Shown piece by piece: positions 9,555-17,634 of a DNA stretch of 64,000 bases. A model generated the notes under the pieces. That model was not told the origin of the DNA, searched no databases, and was given only the letters and a program-made list of their open reading frames with translations. The DNA is from JAPOVO01 sp026708165 (lineage in GTDB: Bacteria; Chloroflexota; UBA11872; VXNJ01). Numbering within the stretch: position 1 is the first letter of the stretch; each line of letters starts with the position of its first letter. The stretch covers positions 2,604,001 through 2,668,000 of the forward strand of contig OZ242360.1 in assembly GCA_965208775.1 (NCBI GenBank), in the 5' to 3' direction. The translations under genes were made by a program, and so were the position numbers.

Positions 9555-11169
9555 GGTCTATCCCCGCGCGTACGGGGGAACCCGGCTCAGTCAGCGAGGT
9601 AGCCAATGAGTAGTGGGTCTATCCCCGCGCGTACGGGGGAACCGGTCCCGCGCCGCAACCCTTTGACACGCAGGCCGGTCTATCCCCGCGCGTACGGGGG
9701 AACCTGGCAACGCCACCATTGACTCCGTCTCTTCTGGGGTCTATCCCCGCGCGTACGGGGGAACCGACCGCAAAAGATCTTCCCGATTAGGGTTTACAGG
9801 TCTATCCCCGCGCGTACGGGGGAACCGCGTGCGGGGCCGGCGGGTGCCCGTCCATGGAGGGTCTATCCCCGCGCGTACGGGGGAACCATGCCCCATCGGT
9901 AGTCGCGCTTATCTGTCACCGGTCTATCCCCGCGCGTACGGGGGAACCCGGCGCGGCGCGCAACCGCGAGTGCTGCGCTGAGGTCTATCCCCGCGCGTAC
10001 GGGGGAACCCCCGTTGCCGTTGCCGTTGCCGTTGCTGTAGACGGTCTATCCCCGCGCGTACGGGGGAACCTTAAGCGCGTAATCCTCACTGATGAGCGCA
10101 TCCGGTCTATCCCCGCGCGTACGGGGGAACCGACGGCCGGCTCGATAGCGGGCGCCGTCTACAAGGTCTATCCCCGCGCGTACGGGGGAACCGTGAGCGT
10201 AGGCTCAACGAGCGAGGCTAGTGAGGGTCTATCCCCGCGCGTACGGGGGAACCACTTCTTCCCGCTGTTCTACGAGCCCACAGAGCGGTCTATCCCCGCG
10301 CGTACGGGGGAACCATGAGGGTGAGTGGAAACCGCTGAGTGAGTAGGGGTCTATCCCCGCGCGTACGGGGGAACCCCCGCGTGTTCAAGGAGAACGGCCG
10401 GGCGTACGAGGTCTATCCCCGCGCGTACGGGGGAACCTAGCGTCCGTCAACCAGCAGCTCGAGAACGACAGGTCTATCCCCGCGCGTACGGGGGAACCAA
10501 CCGGGGGCTTGGCGGTTCTGCTGGCCTAGAAGGTCTATCCCCGCGCGTACGGGGGAACCTTCTACCGCCGGGAGTCCGTCAACGACGGCGAGGGTCTATC
10601 CCCGCGCGTACGGGGGAACCCACCGTTTACCAGGGCTTTGATTGCTTGGGCGAGGTCTATCCCCGCGCGTACGGGGGAACCCCGAACTGCCTGGCACCTG
10701 CTCGGTATGCCTGAGGTCTATCCCCGCGCGTACGGGGGAACCGGATAGATTTGACGCTAGGTGTTATGTTGGTAGGGTCTATCCCCGCGCGTACGGGGGA
10801 ACCATCACCAAAGGCGAAGCTATCAAGCTGCTGCGAGGTCTATCCCCGCGCGTACGGGGGAACCGGAGTGTTGGGAGCGCTTGCACTGATCGCCTACGGT
10901 CTATCCCCGCGCGTACGGGGGAACCCGCCAACTGGGCATCCAAGCCAAACAGGACCCAGGTCTATCCCCGCGCGTACGGGGGAACCTGCCATTTCGTACC
11001 TCCAGGTACTCCGAATCAAGGTCTATCCCCGCGCGTACGGGGGAACCGCGAGCGAGACCATCGAGGATACGCTGGACAGAGGTCTATCCCCGCGCGTACG
11101 GGGGAACCCTAAGGAAGCGATAGCGGCAGACTCTTTTGTGCGGTCTATCCCCGCGCGTACGGGGGAACC

Positions 11170-11219
11170 CTTAGCGGCTGGACAGTTGACCCAGCCCATT
11201 TTCGACTCCGCGAACGCAG
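11170..11219 (-). promoter_or_regulatory. CRISPR leader (very short)
   Basis: Only 50 bp separate the first repeat from the cas2 stop codon, so the leader with its promoter and integration signals must lie here and probably extends into the 3' end of cas2. I see no clear -10 hexamer within the 50 bp; the array may instead be co-transcribed from the cas operon. Confidence 0.5.
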
Positions 11220-11507
11220 CTAGTTGTACTTTACTAAGTGCACTCCGTCTGCGTTTACGATTGTCTTCGGTGCCTCGCCCAGCGTCCGTATGCCCTGTCC
11301 TCCGGGGGCCTTGGGATCATGCCATGTCATCACAATCGCGCCCTGCCACAGCTGGTTGTACCAGTCTCTTAACACCCCCCAGATGCGATCCCGGATCCCA
11401 CTCGTCATTTGCGGCGATGTGTATACGCCTGGCGCTATCTCCAGCATCGTTGATGCCAGGAAACCGCGGTAACGAGCCTCTACGTTTACAGTGACAACAA
11501 CGGTCAT
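11220..11507 (-). CDS. cas2: Cas2, type I-E
   Basis: A 95-aa protein of the I-E Cas2 type, the structural partner of Cas1 in the Cas1-Cas2 integrase that inserts new spacers at the leader. It starts with a ferredoxin-like strand (TVVVTVNVEARYRG), and the segment IAPGVYTSPQMTSGIRDRIW is typical of the E-subtype. Length matches the family (about 95 aa). AAGGA sits 8-10 bases before the ATG. It is 35 bp after cas1, on the same strand, with the array immediately beyond it. Confidence 0.95.
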   Translation of the reverse strand: MTVVVTVNVEARYRGFLASTMLEIAPGVYTSPQMTSGIRDRIWGVLRDWYNQLWQGAIVMTWHDPKAPGGQGIRTLGEAPKTIVNADGVHLVKYN

Positions 11508-11542
11508 GTCCGCAGTCCTTCTGGATCGCCGGTTAGCACGGC

Positions 11543-12442
11543 TCAGTTCCCGCGCTCGACCGGCTTAACGTCTTCAAACAGCACCTTGATCCGATCGATC
11601 ATCTTCGGGATCACGTTCTCAGTCCGGAGCATGTCCCCGGTGGTTCGTCGGGTCAGGCGTTCGATGTTCAAATACGGTTTTTCATCAGCCGTCCGAGCGG
11701 CCTTGAACGCGGCAGGCAGCAGAACCGTGTCTCGGAACAGATCGGCGATGTCGAGGGCAAAGGCGTCGCCACTGTGCTCGTGGATGAAGCCCAGCTGCGG
11801 AATGGCGCCGACCGCAGTCACCGCGATCACCGCCGCCGAGGTCACTGCCACTGACGCGTGATTGATGGTTTGGTTTGGTATGTCAGCCGCCATCGGGTTG
11901 GCTCGATCATAACGTCGCCCCTGCCATGTGATGCCGTGCCGGCGGGCCAGGTTCTTGTACGTCTGCTTCATGCGAGCGCCCTCGACCCCCCGAAGGGCGT
12001 CTAAGCTCTGATGCGGCAATACCTCGCCTAGCCGCAGCGCATACATCTTGCGGGCGATCGTGATGCGGCTGTCCTCGGAGTCGGCCCAAGCGCGCATTTG
12101 CCTGCGGGCAATCTCGGACGTGTCAGGGAGCAGGGGTGGGGCGGTGTAACAGCGGACGCCATCCTCACCGACCGCCACCAGCGCCGTGCCGTGCCGCGCC
12201 ATTAGTCGCAACGCGTCGTGACTCACAGTCGAGCCCGGTCCCAGGAGGATCATCGAGAGTGCTTGAAAAGGGATTCCATACTCGCCGCCTTCGAGTGGGT
12301 CCGTGTCATCACGGTCGGCGCGGCGCTCGAAGCGCAGCGTGCCATCTCGGACCGTCAGCGCCCCCCGACTCAGCCACAGCAGGCCATGACGGTCCGCGTG
12401 CGGGATTCTTGCGGTCTCTAACCCGAGTCTGCCTCTCAGCAT
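11543..12442 (-). CDS. cas1: Cas1, type I-E integrase
   Basis: Metal-dependent integrase for spacer acquisition. The three metal ligands are visible with the same spacing as in E. coli Cas1: Glu154 in GVEGARMK, His221 in LGFIHEH and Asp234 in DIADLF (67 and 13 residues apart). 299 aa is normal for I-E. AGGAGGTGA lies six bases before the ATG, the strongest ribosome-binding site in the cas locus. It is separated from cas6e by a 236-bp gap containing a strong hairpin, so adaptation genes may have their own expression control. Confidence 0.96.
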   Translation of the reverse strand: MLRGRLGLETARIPHADRHGLLWLSRGALTVRDGTLRFERRADRDDTDPLEGGEYGIPFQALSMILLGPGSTVSHDALRLMARHGTALVAVGEDGVRCYTAPPLLPDTSEIARRQMRAWADSEDSRITIARKMYALRLGEVLPHQSLDALRGVEGARMKQTYKNLARRHGITWQGRRYDRANPMAADIPNQTINHASVAVTSAAVIAVTAVGAIPQLGFIHEHSGDAFALDIADLFRDTVLLPAAFKAARTADEKPYLNIERLTRRTTGDMLRTENVIPKMIDRIKVLFEDVKPVERGN

Positions 12443-12678
12443 TTCAAATCACCTCCTGCCACCACGGCAGTCCGAACGCCCGCCGCGCGCACTCGCAATC
12501 CCCCGGACTCCAACCCAGCTTCCCCCTGACTGCCGAGCATTCTGTGGTCTCCGGCTCACGCTGCGACGGTAATTCGAAATTATGGATCTATTCAGTTGTT
12601 AAGGTGCGACCACGCTGCCAGAGGGCAGCGTGGTTTGTTCGGAGGCTGGAAAGGGTTCGAAGCCTGCGTCGCGGCCTC
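12443..12678. promoter_or_regulatory. cas6e-cas1 gap with hairpin and AT-rich stretch
   Basis: The only sizeable gap in the cas operon. At 12610-12633 CCACGCTGCC pairs perfectly with GGCAGCGTGG around an AGAG loop, followed on the plus strand by TTTGTT. Downstream of the hairpin on the minus strand is an AT-rich stretch containing CATAAT, which could be the -10 of a cas1-cas2 promoter. Attenuator, insulator or mRNA-processing site are all possible. Confidence 0.55.
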
Positions 12679-13470
12679 CTAGGAGGCTGCTGTTGTTTGC
12701 CGACGGGCCGGACGCAGGAGCAGCATGCCGTATCCGTAGGCCCGGTGCCGTCCAACTCCCCGAGCCAAGAGATCAGCGAACGCCCCCGCATCGGTGACGG
12801 TCATGGTTCCTTGCATCAGGGCGCGAGGCCCTTCGCTCGCGCGTGCTCCGAGCTTCCTGACCGTACGCACGCGTTGGAAGGACTTGAGCGTCGCCGCCTC
12901 CAGCCGAGCTCCACTCCGTTCCAACCTTTGGCCCAGCCAGTCCGTGTAGACCTCCTCCCGGCTGCGCTCCATGCCTCCCTTCAGATGGCGCTCGGCTTCT
13001 ACCTGGAATGCATCACGCTCCTTGCCTGCCATTTGGGATCCCCTCGCGTGCCGGACGATCGGACGGACCAGCACCTCAAACCCCAACCGCCGCCCAGTGT
13101 CCCATACGCTGGGCATCTCTTTGCTGTCGATCCCTGAAGAAGGCAGTACTTTGGCTTGCAGCGGATCGGCGTAAGCGGCCGCGGCTTGGCGCAAATCGTC
13201 CGCCGTTGCCAGGGAGTAGCCGTACACGACTCCGAGCCGACCGCGGCTATCGCGGGCAATTATCACGCGAAACGGCTTGGGTGCGAGGTCGCCAAAACTC
13301 TCCACAAACATGCAGTGCATGGCGAACCCCTCATCAAAGGCGCTTCGGCTGATCAGCCCCCTCGAACCCGCCCAGCGATTGAAGGCTCGTACGTCGAGGT
13401 CAGCGCGGATCATGTGGAGCGGTTGGGAGTCGGGATCGGATGGACGGACCGGCTGGCTCGCCGCTGTCAC
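12679..13470 (-). CDS. cas6e: Cas6e (CasE) crRNA-processing endonuclease
   Basis: Cleaves pre-crRNA within each repeat and stays bound to the 3' hairpin in Cascade. The glycine-rich loop GVGRHRAYGYGMLLLRP near the C-terminus is the Cas6e signature; the N-terminal MIRADLDVRAFNRW and HCMFVESFG segments are typical of the first ferredoxin fold. The GTG at 13470 overlaps the cas5e stop as GTGA, which suggests translational coupling. An internal ATG 19 codons later is an alternative start and would remove a poorly conserved leader. 263 aa is slightly longer than the E. coli protein (199 aa). Confidence 0.93.
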   Translation of the reverse strand: MTAASQPVRPSDPDSQPLHMIRADLDVRAFNRWAGSRGLISRSAFDEGFAMHCMFVESFGDLAPKPFRVIIARDSRGRLGVVYGYSLATADDLRQAAAAYADPLQAKVLPSSGIDSKEMPSVWDTGRRLGFEVLVRPIVRHARGSQMAGKERDAFQVEAERHLKGGMERSREEVYTDWLGQRLERSGARLEAATLKSFQRVRTVRKLGARASEGPRALMQGTMTVTDAGAFADLLARGVGRHRAYGYGMLLLRPARRQTTAAS

Positions 13471-14228
13471 GACTGCATCTCGGAATGGCGCACGCCGCTT
13501 TCTGCGATGCTCTCGACCGAGACCGTTCCTTCGCAGACAGCCCGTCCGCCTCCATGGAGACCTGATATCCAGTTTCGCTGATCGGTGACCATGTACTTTC
13601 TGGTGGCTTCGATTGTGTTCACTCCCTCACCTTCGGGCCACATGAGCCTGGCAGCACGCTCTGCTTGGCCTGACTGCATCGGCGTGTTGACCAGGGCTGC
13701 GAGCACGGTATCGCCTTTTGCGAAGCCGCCGAATAGCCGGCCGGAGGGCAAGCAGGGCTTTCGTCCTATAGACAACGGTCGCGCGGGAGCCTCCAGCGCC
13801 ACCTGGAGATCATCGAGCGTGGGCCCCTCATCTTGCGGTTGTAACCGCAGGGCGACCGTGACGTGCATGTCGGCCCAGTAGTCGCGATAGCGGAGATTGG
13901 GCGCCTCGTAGGTTGCTGCTGCGCCGGCACGCCCCTCGGGCCTTCCCCGGGTGGTCCACCCTCGATCGGCTCCACCGATCTGCGCCGTCTGAAAGTCTTG
14001 CAGCCGCAATCCCCCCGCCGGCTCCCGGTCGATGCGGGCAGCAAACACTAGGCGGTCCTGCAGACGCTGATGTCGCTCGCGCTCGATCCGCCGCCAGCCG
14101 AGCGCATTGGCCAGCAGTCCGGTCAGCATCGACGCCGAGGGGAACCGGCGCACCACGCCATAGTTGTCGATAGTCTCTCCTCCGAAGGCCATCAAGGGAG
14201 CCTCGAGACTCAGGATCAGATGACGCAT
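13467..14228 (-). CDS. cas5e: Cas5e (CasD), Cascade subunit
   Basis: Caps the 5' handle of crRNA in the type I-E Cascade complex. The N-terminus MRHLILSLEAPLMAFG followed by NYGVVRRFPSASMLTGLLANALG is the classical Cas5 start. The open frame runs 72 codons further upstream inside cas7e, but that part overlaps cas7e out of frame; the ATG at 14228 lies four bases after the cas7e stop and gives the correct family N-terminus and length (253 aa). The 3' end overlaps cas6e by 4 bp. Confidence 0.94.
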   Translation of the reverse strand: MRHLILSLEAPLMAFGGETIDNYGVVRRFPSASMLTGLLANALGWRRIERERHQRLQDRLVFAARIDREPAGGLRLQDFQTAQIGGADRGWTTRGRPEGRAGAAATYEAPNLRYRDYWADMHVTVALRLQPQDEGPTLDDLQVALEAPARPLSIGRKPCLPSGRLFGGFAKGDTVLAALVNTPMQSGQAERAARLMWPEGEGVNTIEATRKYMVTDQRNWISGLHGGGRAVCEGTVSVESIAESGVRHSEMQS

Positions 14229-14232
14229 TCGC

Positions 14233-15414
14233 TCACGCAACCTCGGCATCCCGTACTGCGTTGGCCGCCCAGCGCGCCAGTCCGTCGAGATCAAGGAGTT
14301 CGGCGCGTGGGACCTCGCAGGGTTCAAGGGACATCGCACGGCGAGACTCGTGTGCCCCGTAGGCGGCGTCGAGCTTGCCGATGTGCTTGACCATGGCTTG
14401 GACGGCCTGTTCCGTCTGTGGCTCAATAGCCTCCCGGAACGCATTGGCGAGGCTGCGCGGCTGACGCGATCCGGCCTCGATCAGCATCATGTCGGCGTAA
14501 GCGTACGGCGCCGTCGAGCCCAGCTTTGCTCCGGGCGACACTGTAGCTATGAGATGCGTAAGGTACTCGACCACCTTCCCGGCAAGTATGCGGTCGGCGC
14601 TCTCCCACTCGTCGGCAGCACAGCCTTCCAGGTTCGAAACCAATCCAGGTACGTCCACCACCACGTATCCGTAGAACAATCCGGCGGTGAGCTCCATGTC
14701 GCCGATGTGCGCTGCCCCAGGGTCCTCATCGTCGGGCTGCAGGTCGTCCACCACCGAGAAATAATCGCTCTCGCTCTCTTCCGGATGAACCGTAAAGGCG
14801 TGCGCTACATGGACGGCGGCGTCGATGTTAGCGGCGGGATCGGACGTGACCATTCGCCCGAACAACGCGCCGACCAGACCGCCGGGAAGTTTCGTGTTCT
14901 CCCTAAACGCCCTGAAGTTGTGGCGCTGCTCGTTGCTCAGCTTCCTGCTCAGGAGGGTCTGCGCGGCCTCACCCGCGGCCTTAGGGTCATCTGGATGCGC
15001 AGCGCAAATTCTGGCAGCCTGGTCGCGCAGGTATTCGATCTCTGGCAGTCCCAGCAACAACGGCTGGCGAGCCCTTCTGTCGGCGCCTCTTTCTCCATAG
15101 ACGCCCTTCTGGAACTCTTCCTCGACAGCCTCCAACACCTCCGGGGAGACGCCGTCGATTTCGCCCAGTGGCCCCATCACGCGCCGCGTGACGATGTCGC
15201 GGGAGCGGATGGCGTGACGGGTTGTATCAATGTTTCGCACCGAGTATTCGTCGTCGGCCATGCGCCAATGCCGCTTCAGGCATTGGGACGAAACGCGCGT
15301 CCGCACGCTTCCGCCGAACGGCATTCGCTTGGCCAGGCCGCTGTCGTCCCGGTTGAGCAACGCCGCCGGATACGAGTGCAGCGTGTGAATCTGCAAAAAT
15401 CTCGGAATCGTCAA
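14233..15414 (-). CDS. cas7e: Cas7e (CasC), Cascade backbone subunit
   Basis: Six copies of this protein form the crRNA-binding backbone of Cascade. The N-terminus (FLQIHTLHSYPAALLNRDD), GGSVRTRVSSQCLKRHWR and the late NIDAAVHVAHAFTVHPEE are diagnostic of Cas7e. 393 aa, close to the family length (about 363 aa in E. coli). It lies between cse2 (42 bp gap) and cas5e (4 bp gap) in the standard I-E order. Confidence 0.95.
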   Translation of the reverse strand: MTIPRFLQIHTLHSYPAALLNRDDSGLAKRMPFGGSVRTRVSSQCLKRHWRMADDEYSVRNIDTTRHAIRSRDIVTRRVMGPLGEIDGVSPEVLEAVEEEFQKGVYGERGADRRARQPLLLGLPEIEYLRDQAARICAAHPDDPKAAGEAAQTLLSRKLSNEQRHNFRAFRENTKLPGGLVGALFGRMVTSDPAANIDAAVHVAHAFTVHPEESESDYFSVVDDLQPDDEDPGAAHIGDMELTAGLFYGYVVVDVPGLVSNLEGCAADEWESADRILAGKVVEYLTHLIATVSPGAKLGSTAPYAYADMMLIEAGSRQPRSLANAFREAIEPQTEQAVQAMVKHIGKLDAAYGAHESRRAMSLEPCEVPRAELLDLDGLARWAANAVRDAEVA

Positions 15415-15456
15415 TCGAGTACTCCTTCTAACCTCTTCCCAGTTCCCGGTTGAAAC

Positions 15457-16041
15457 TTACGTCTGTGGCCGGTTTGCCCGGCTCTCCGCCCGGTAGTATT
15501 CGCGGGCAATGTTCCGTCGAACTGATTCCGCCCGCTTCTCGTTGTGACCATCGTTCAGGATCAACTGCGTCATCTGGTACCAGTCGAAGCTCTGGCCGGC
15601 AGTCGCCATCATGCGGAACACGCGCACGAGCAAGGTCATCAGCATCGATCCGCGCGCCGTAAGAAGGCGGTTCAAGCGCGACTCGCTGTAGAAGGCGGTC
15701 GCTCGGGCGGAGTCGCCGCCCTCGAACAGCGCTCGTCCGATCGGCATGTGCCTGTCGTGCGCGGACCGCCCGGTAGCGTCCGTTCCCGCGGTGCGGGTCA
15801 TGAGTGCGAGGCCGTTCAGGACCAGCGCCCACTTGCGTTCGACGACCGGACTCCCGACCAGTTCTGCCTGCGTCGTGAGCCGCCAGAATGCGGCCGCACT
15901 GGGGGCATCTGGGCCCATCCGGCGGAGTTGGGCAAGGTCGCCAGGCGGAAAGCCTTCCGCTGCCAGATCGTTTGCAAACCCTATGGCAATTTCGCCCCAT
16001 GATCGGGGACGCGTCGACTGCTCAGCCGTTTCGGTCGTCAC
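15457..16041 (-). CDS. cse2: Cse2 (CasB), Cascade small subunit
   Basis: Helical small subunit, two copies per Cascade, which stabilises the target-strand R-loop. The C-terminal segment SFDWYQMTQLIL is the usual Cse2 signature, and 194 aa is within the family range. Its start overlaps the 3' end of cse1 by 20 bp, an arrangement common in I-E operons. Confidence 0.92.
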   Translation of the reverse strand: MTTETAEQSTRPRSWGEIAIGFANDLAAEGFPPGDLAQLRRMGPDAPSAAAFWRLTTQAELVGSPVVERKWALVLNGLALMTRTAGTDATGRSAHDRHMPIGRALFEGGDSARATAFYSESRLNRLLTARGSMLMTLLVRVFRMMATAGQSFDWYQMTQLILNDGHNEKRAESVRRNIAREYYRAESRANRPQT

Positions 16042-17608
16042 TGGTCGTCTCCTGTTCGCCGAATAACCATGGGAATCCGTTGTCGCCGCGTATGCGCCCC
16101 TGAAAAATGCTGTCGGCTCGCACGCGAGCTCGATATCGCCGGTTCACTGGGCATGGCAGCGATTCTTCTGCGTCGCGGAGAATCTGCCGGGCATCGTCTA
16201 GCACTCCGCGCAGCCACGCGTCACGGACGGTCTGACGCTCCGCCGGATCGTCGACTTCAAACTCTTCCTGAAGGTCTTCGAAGAAGCTGGCGTCAACGAT
16301 TTCGTCGAGCTTGTTGGCCCATGGGTTCGCGCGGGTCCGATGCTCGTCACCAATGTTGTCGGTTGCACCGCCGGCTGCAAACGCGGAAACCGCGTGGCGA
16401 AGAATCCGCTGCGCCTTGCGTATGTGCTCAATACGCTTGCTGGCCACCTCGCCGAGATCTTCAGTTCCGCTTCTGCTACCAATCGTCCTTATCACCTTCG
16501 ATCTGACGGGAATTGTGCGCTCGTGATAGCCTTCCGTGCCGCCTTGTCCGCGCACCATTCCGCGGGCGACTAGCTGCATGGCGCTGTCCGTACGCTGCTC
16601 TGCGGCTAGTGGTCTGAGCAGGTATGGTCGCTGCCAATCGGCGGAAGTGAGACCATCAACGACTCTCTCGTACCCCAGTCTTCTCGGCCCAAGAAACGCG
16701 GTGGGCGTTCCTGTGGGGCTGGTTCGAATGCTAGTCGGAGCCCAAGGGTCTCCTGTTAGACCCTTCGCGTCGACAATCCGCTTGGACTTGGAATTCGCGC
16801 AACCCGCTGTGTAAGCTCCGGCCTCATGTCGAATCCGGACTCGGCGGCAGATTTCGATATAGAAGGGGTCGAGCGCTGAGAGGGGCAGAGCTTCCGCTTT
16901 GGCACCGTCCCAGAGAAGAGTCCAGACCACACCTATGCCTGAATCAGCCATAGGATAGTCGTCAAGGAGAGACTCTCGACATTCGAGCAGCGCTACGATA
17001 TCGCGCCGAATGTGAGCGCCGTTTCGGACAGAGGGTGAGATGCTGAACGCCGGTCGGTTGCCGTAACCGCTGGGCATCCGCGAGATTCCATAGTTATCCC
17101 GCCCAGAATATCCCTCCATTGTTTGGAGTGTGACAATTGCAAAGACCCAGTCTTCGGCGTTTCCGGACCATGCGGTCGACCTCTTGATGTCGTGGTTGTT
17201 CGAAGTCACCAGCATGTCCAGCGCGTCAGGCGTTTCGACCGTGTTCTTGTAGTCGCTGAGCTTGTCGGTCGCTGACGCCGGCGGCTGCATAAACGCCGGT
17301 TTGGTGATGTCCGCGACGACAAGCCTCCAAGGCTCGTCGTCCGGCCAGTCGGGGGTTAGACGGCGGATCAACCGCAGCCAGTCAGCGGCATCATCTGGCG
17401 GCTCATTCACCCCAGCACGCTGCATTGCCATGGCCCCCAATTGCACGAGGAACGCATGCCACGGATGGCGCTGGTGCGGCCGAAGCGCCGGGAAGCTGTC
17501 GACCTCGTCCCGCATTAGCAATGCAAACGTTTCTGGCAATGACTTCCGAAAGCTGGAAGCGCCGACAGCATTGACGCGTATCAGTTCGTCAGCCAGCAGA
17601 TTATCCAC
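16022..17608 (-). CDS. cse1: Cse1 (CasA/Cas8e), Cascade large subunit
   Basis: Large subunit that reads the PAM and recruits Cas3. Recognised from the N-terminus (NLLADELIRV, then LPETFALLMRDEVDSFPALRPHQ and HPWHAFLVQLGAMA) and from its place between cas3 and cse2. 528 aa matches the family. The start is a GTG at 17608, 26 bp beyond the cas3 stop. The C-terminal four-helix bundle region is less conserved but intact. Confidence 0.93.
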   Translation of the reverse strand: MDNLLADELIRVNAVGASSFRKSLPETFALLMRDEVDSFPALRPHQRHPWHAFLVQLGAMAMQRAGVNEPPDDAADWLRLIRRLTPDWPDDEPWRLVVADITKPAFMQPPASATDKLSDYKNTVETPDALDMLVTSNNHDIKRSTAWSGNAEDWVFAIVTLQTMEGYSGRDNYGISRMPSGYGNRPAFSISPSVRNGAHIRRDIVALLECRESLLDDYPMADSGIGVVWTLLWDGAKAEALPLSALDPFYIEICRRVRIRHEAGAYTAGCANSKSKRIVDAKGLTGDPWAPTSIRTSPTGTPTAFLGPRRLGYERVVDGLTSADWQRPYLLRPLAAEQRTDSAMQLVARGMVRGQGGTEGYHERTIPVRSKVIRTIGSRSGTEDLGEVASKRIEHIRKAQRILRHAVSAFAAGGATDNIGDEHRTRANPWANKLDEIVDASFFEDLQEEFEVDDPAERQTVRDAWLRGVLDDARQILRDAEESLPCPVNRRYRARVRADSIFQGRIRGDNGFPWLFGEQETTSDDRNG

Positions 17609-17634
17609 GGTAGCGCATATCCCTTAAGCCCCGT

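Larger units (their letters stand above)
6875..11169 (-). CRISPR. type I-E CRISPR array, about 71 repeats
   Basis: Repeats of 28 bp recur every 61 bp (28 + 33, or 29 + 32 counted as in E. coli). Read on the minus strand the repeat begins GGTTCCCCCGTACG and ends CGGGGATAGACC, with a GC-rich palindrome in the middle. This matches the I-E repeat class, including the AUAGACC-type 5' handle, and orients transcription leftward, away from cas2. From 7055 to 11169 I count 68 essentially identical repeats; three decayed ones lie at the far left. One interval is 62 bp. Spacers are 32-34 nt. The leader is at the cas2 end, so newest spacers are near 11.1 kb and oldest near 6.9 kb. Plus-strand frames through the array give repeating peptides and are not genes. 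Confidence 0.97.

Noticed and set aside
6885..11494. Many open frames of 80-450 codons through the CRISPR array (for example 7576-8925), giving peptides such as GLSPRVRGN, VYPRAYGGT and SIPARTGEP
   Set aside because: They are translations of the 61-bp repeat unit cycling through three frames; they cover only repeats and spacers and have no ribosome-binding sites.
12136..13137. 333-codon plus-strand frame opposite cas1 and cas6e
   Set aside because: Runs across two genes with established motifs and the gap between them; a shadow.
14350..15453. 367-codon plus-strand frame opposite cas7e
   Set aside because: Shadow of cas7e; no start signal, no recognisable domains.
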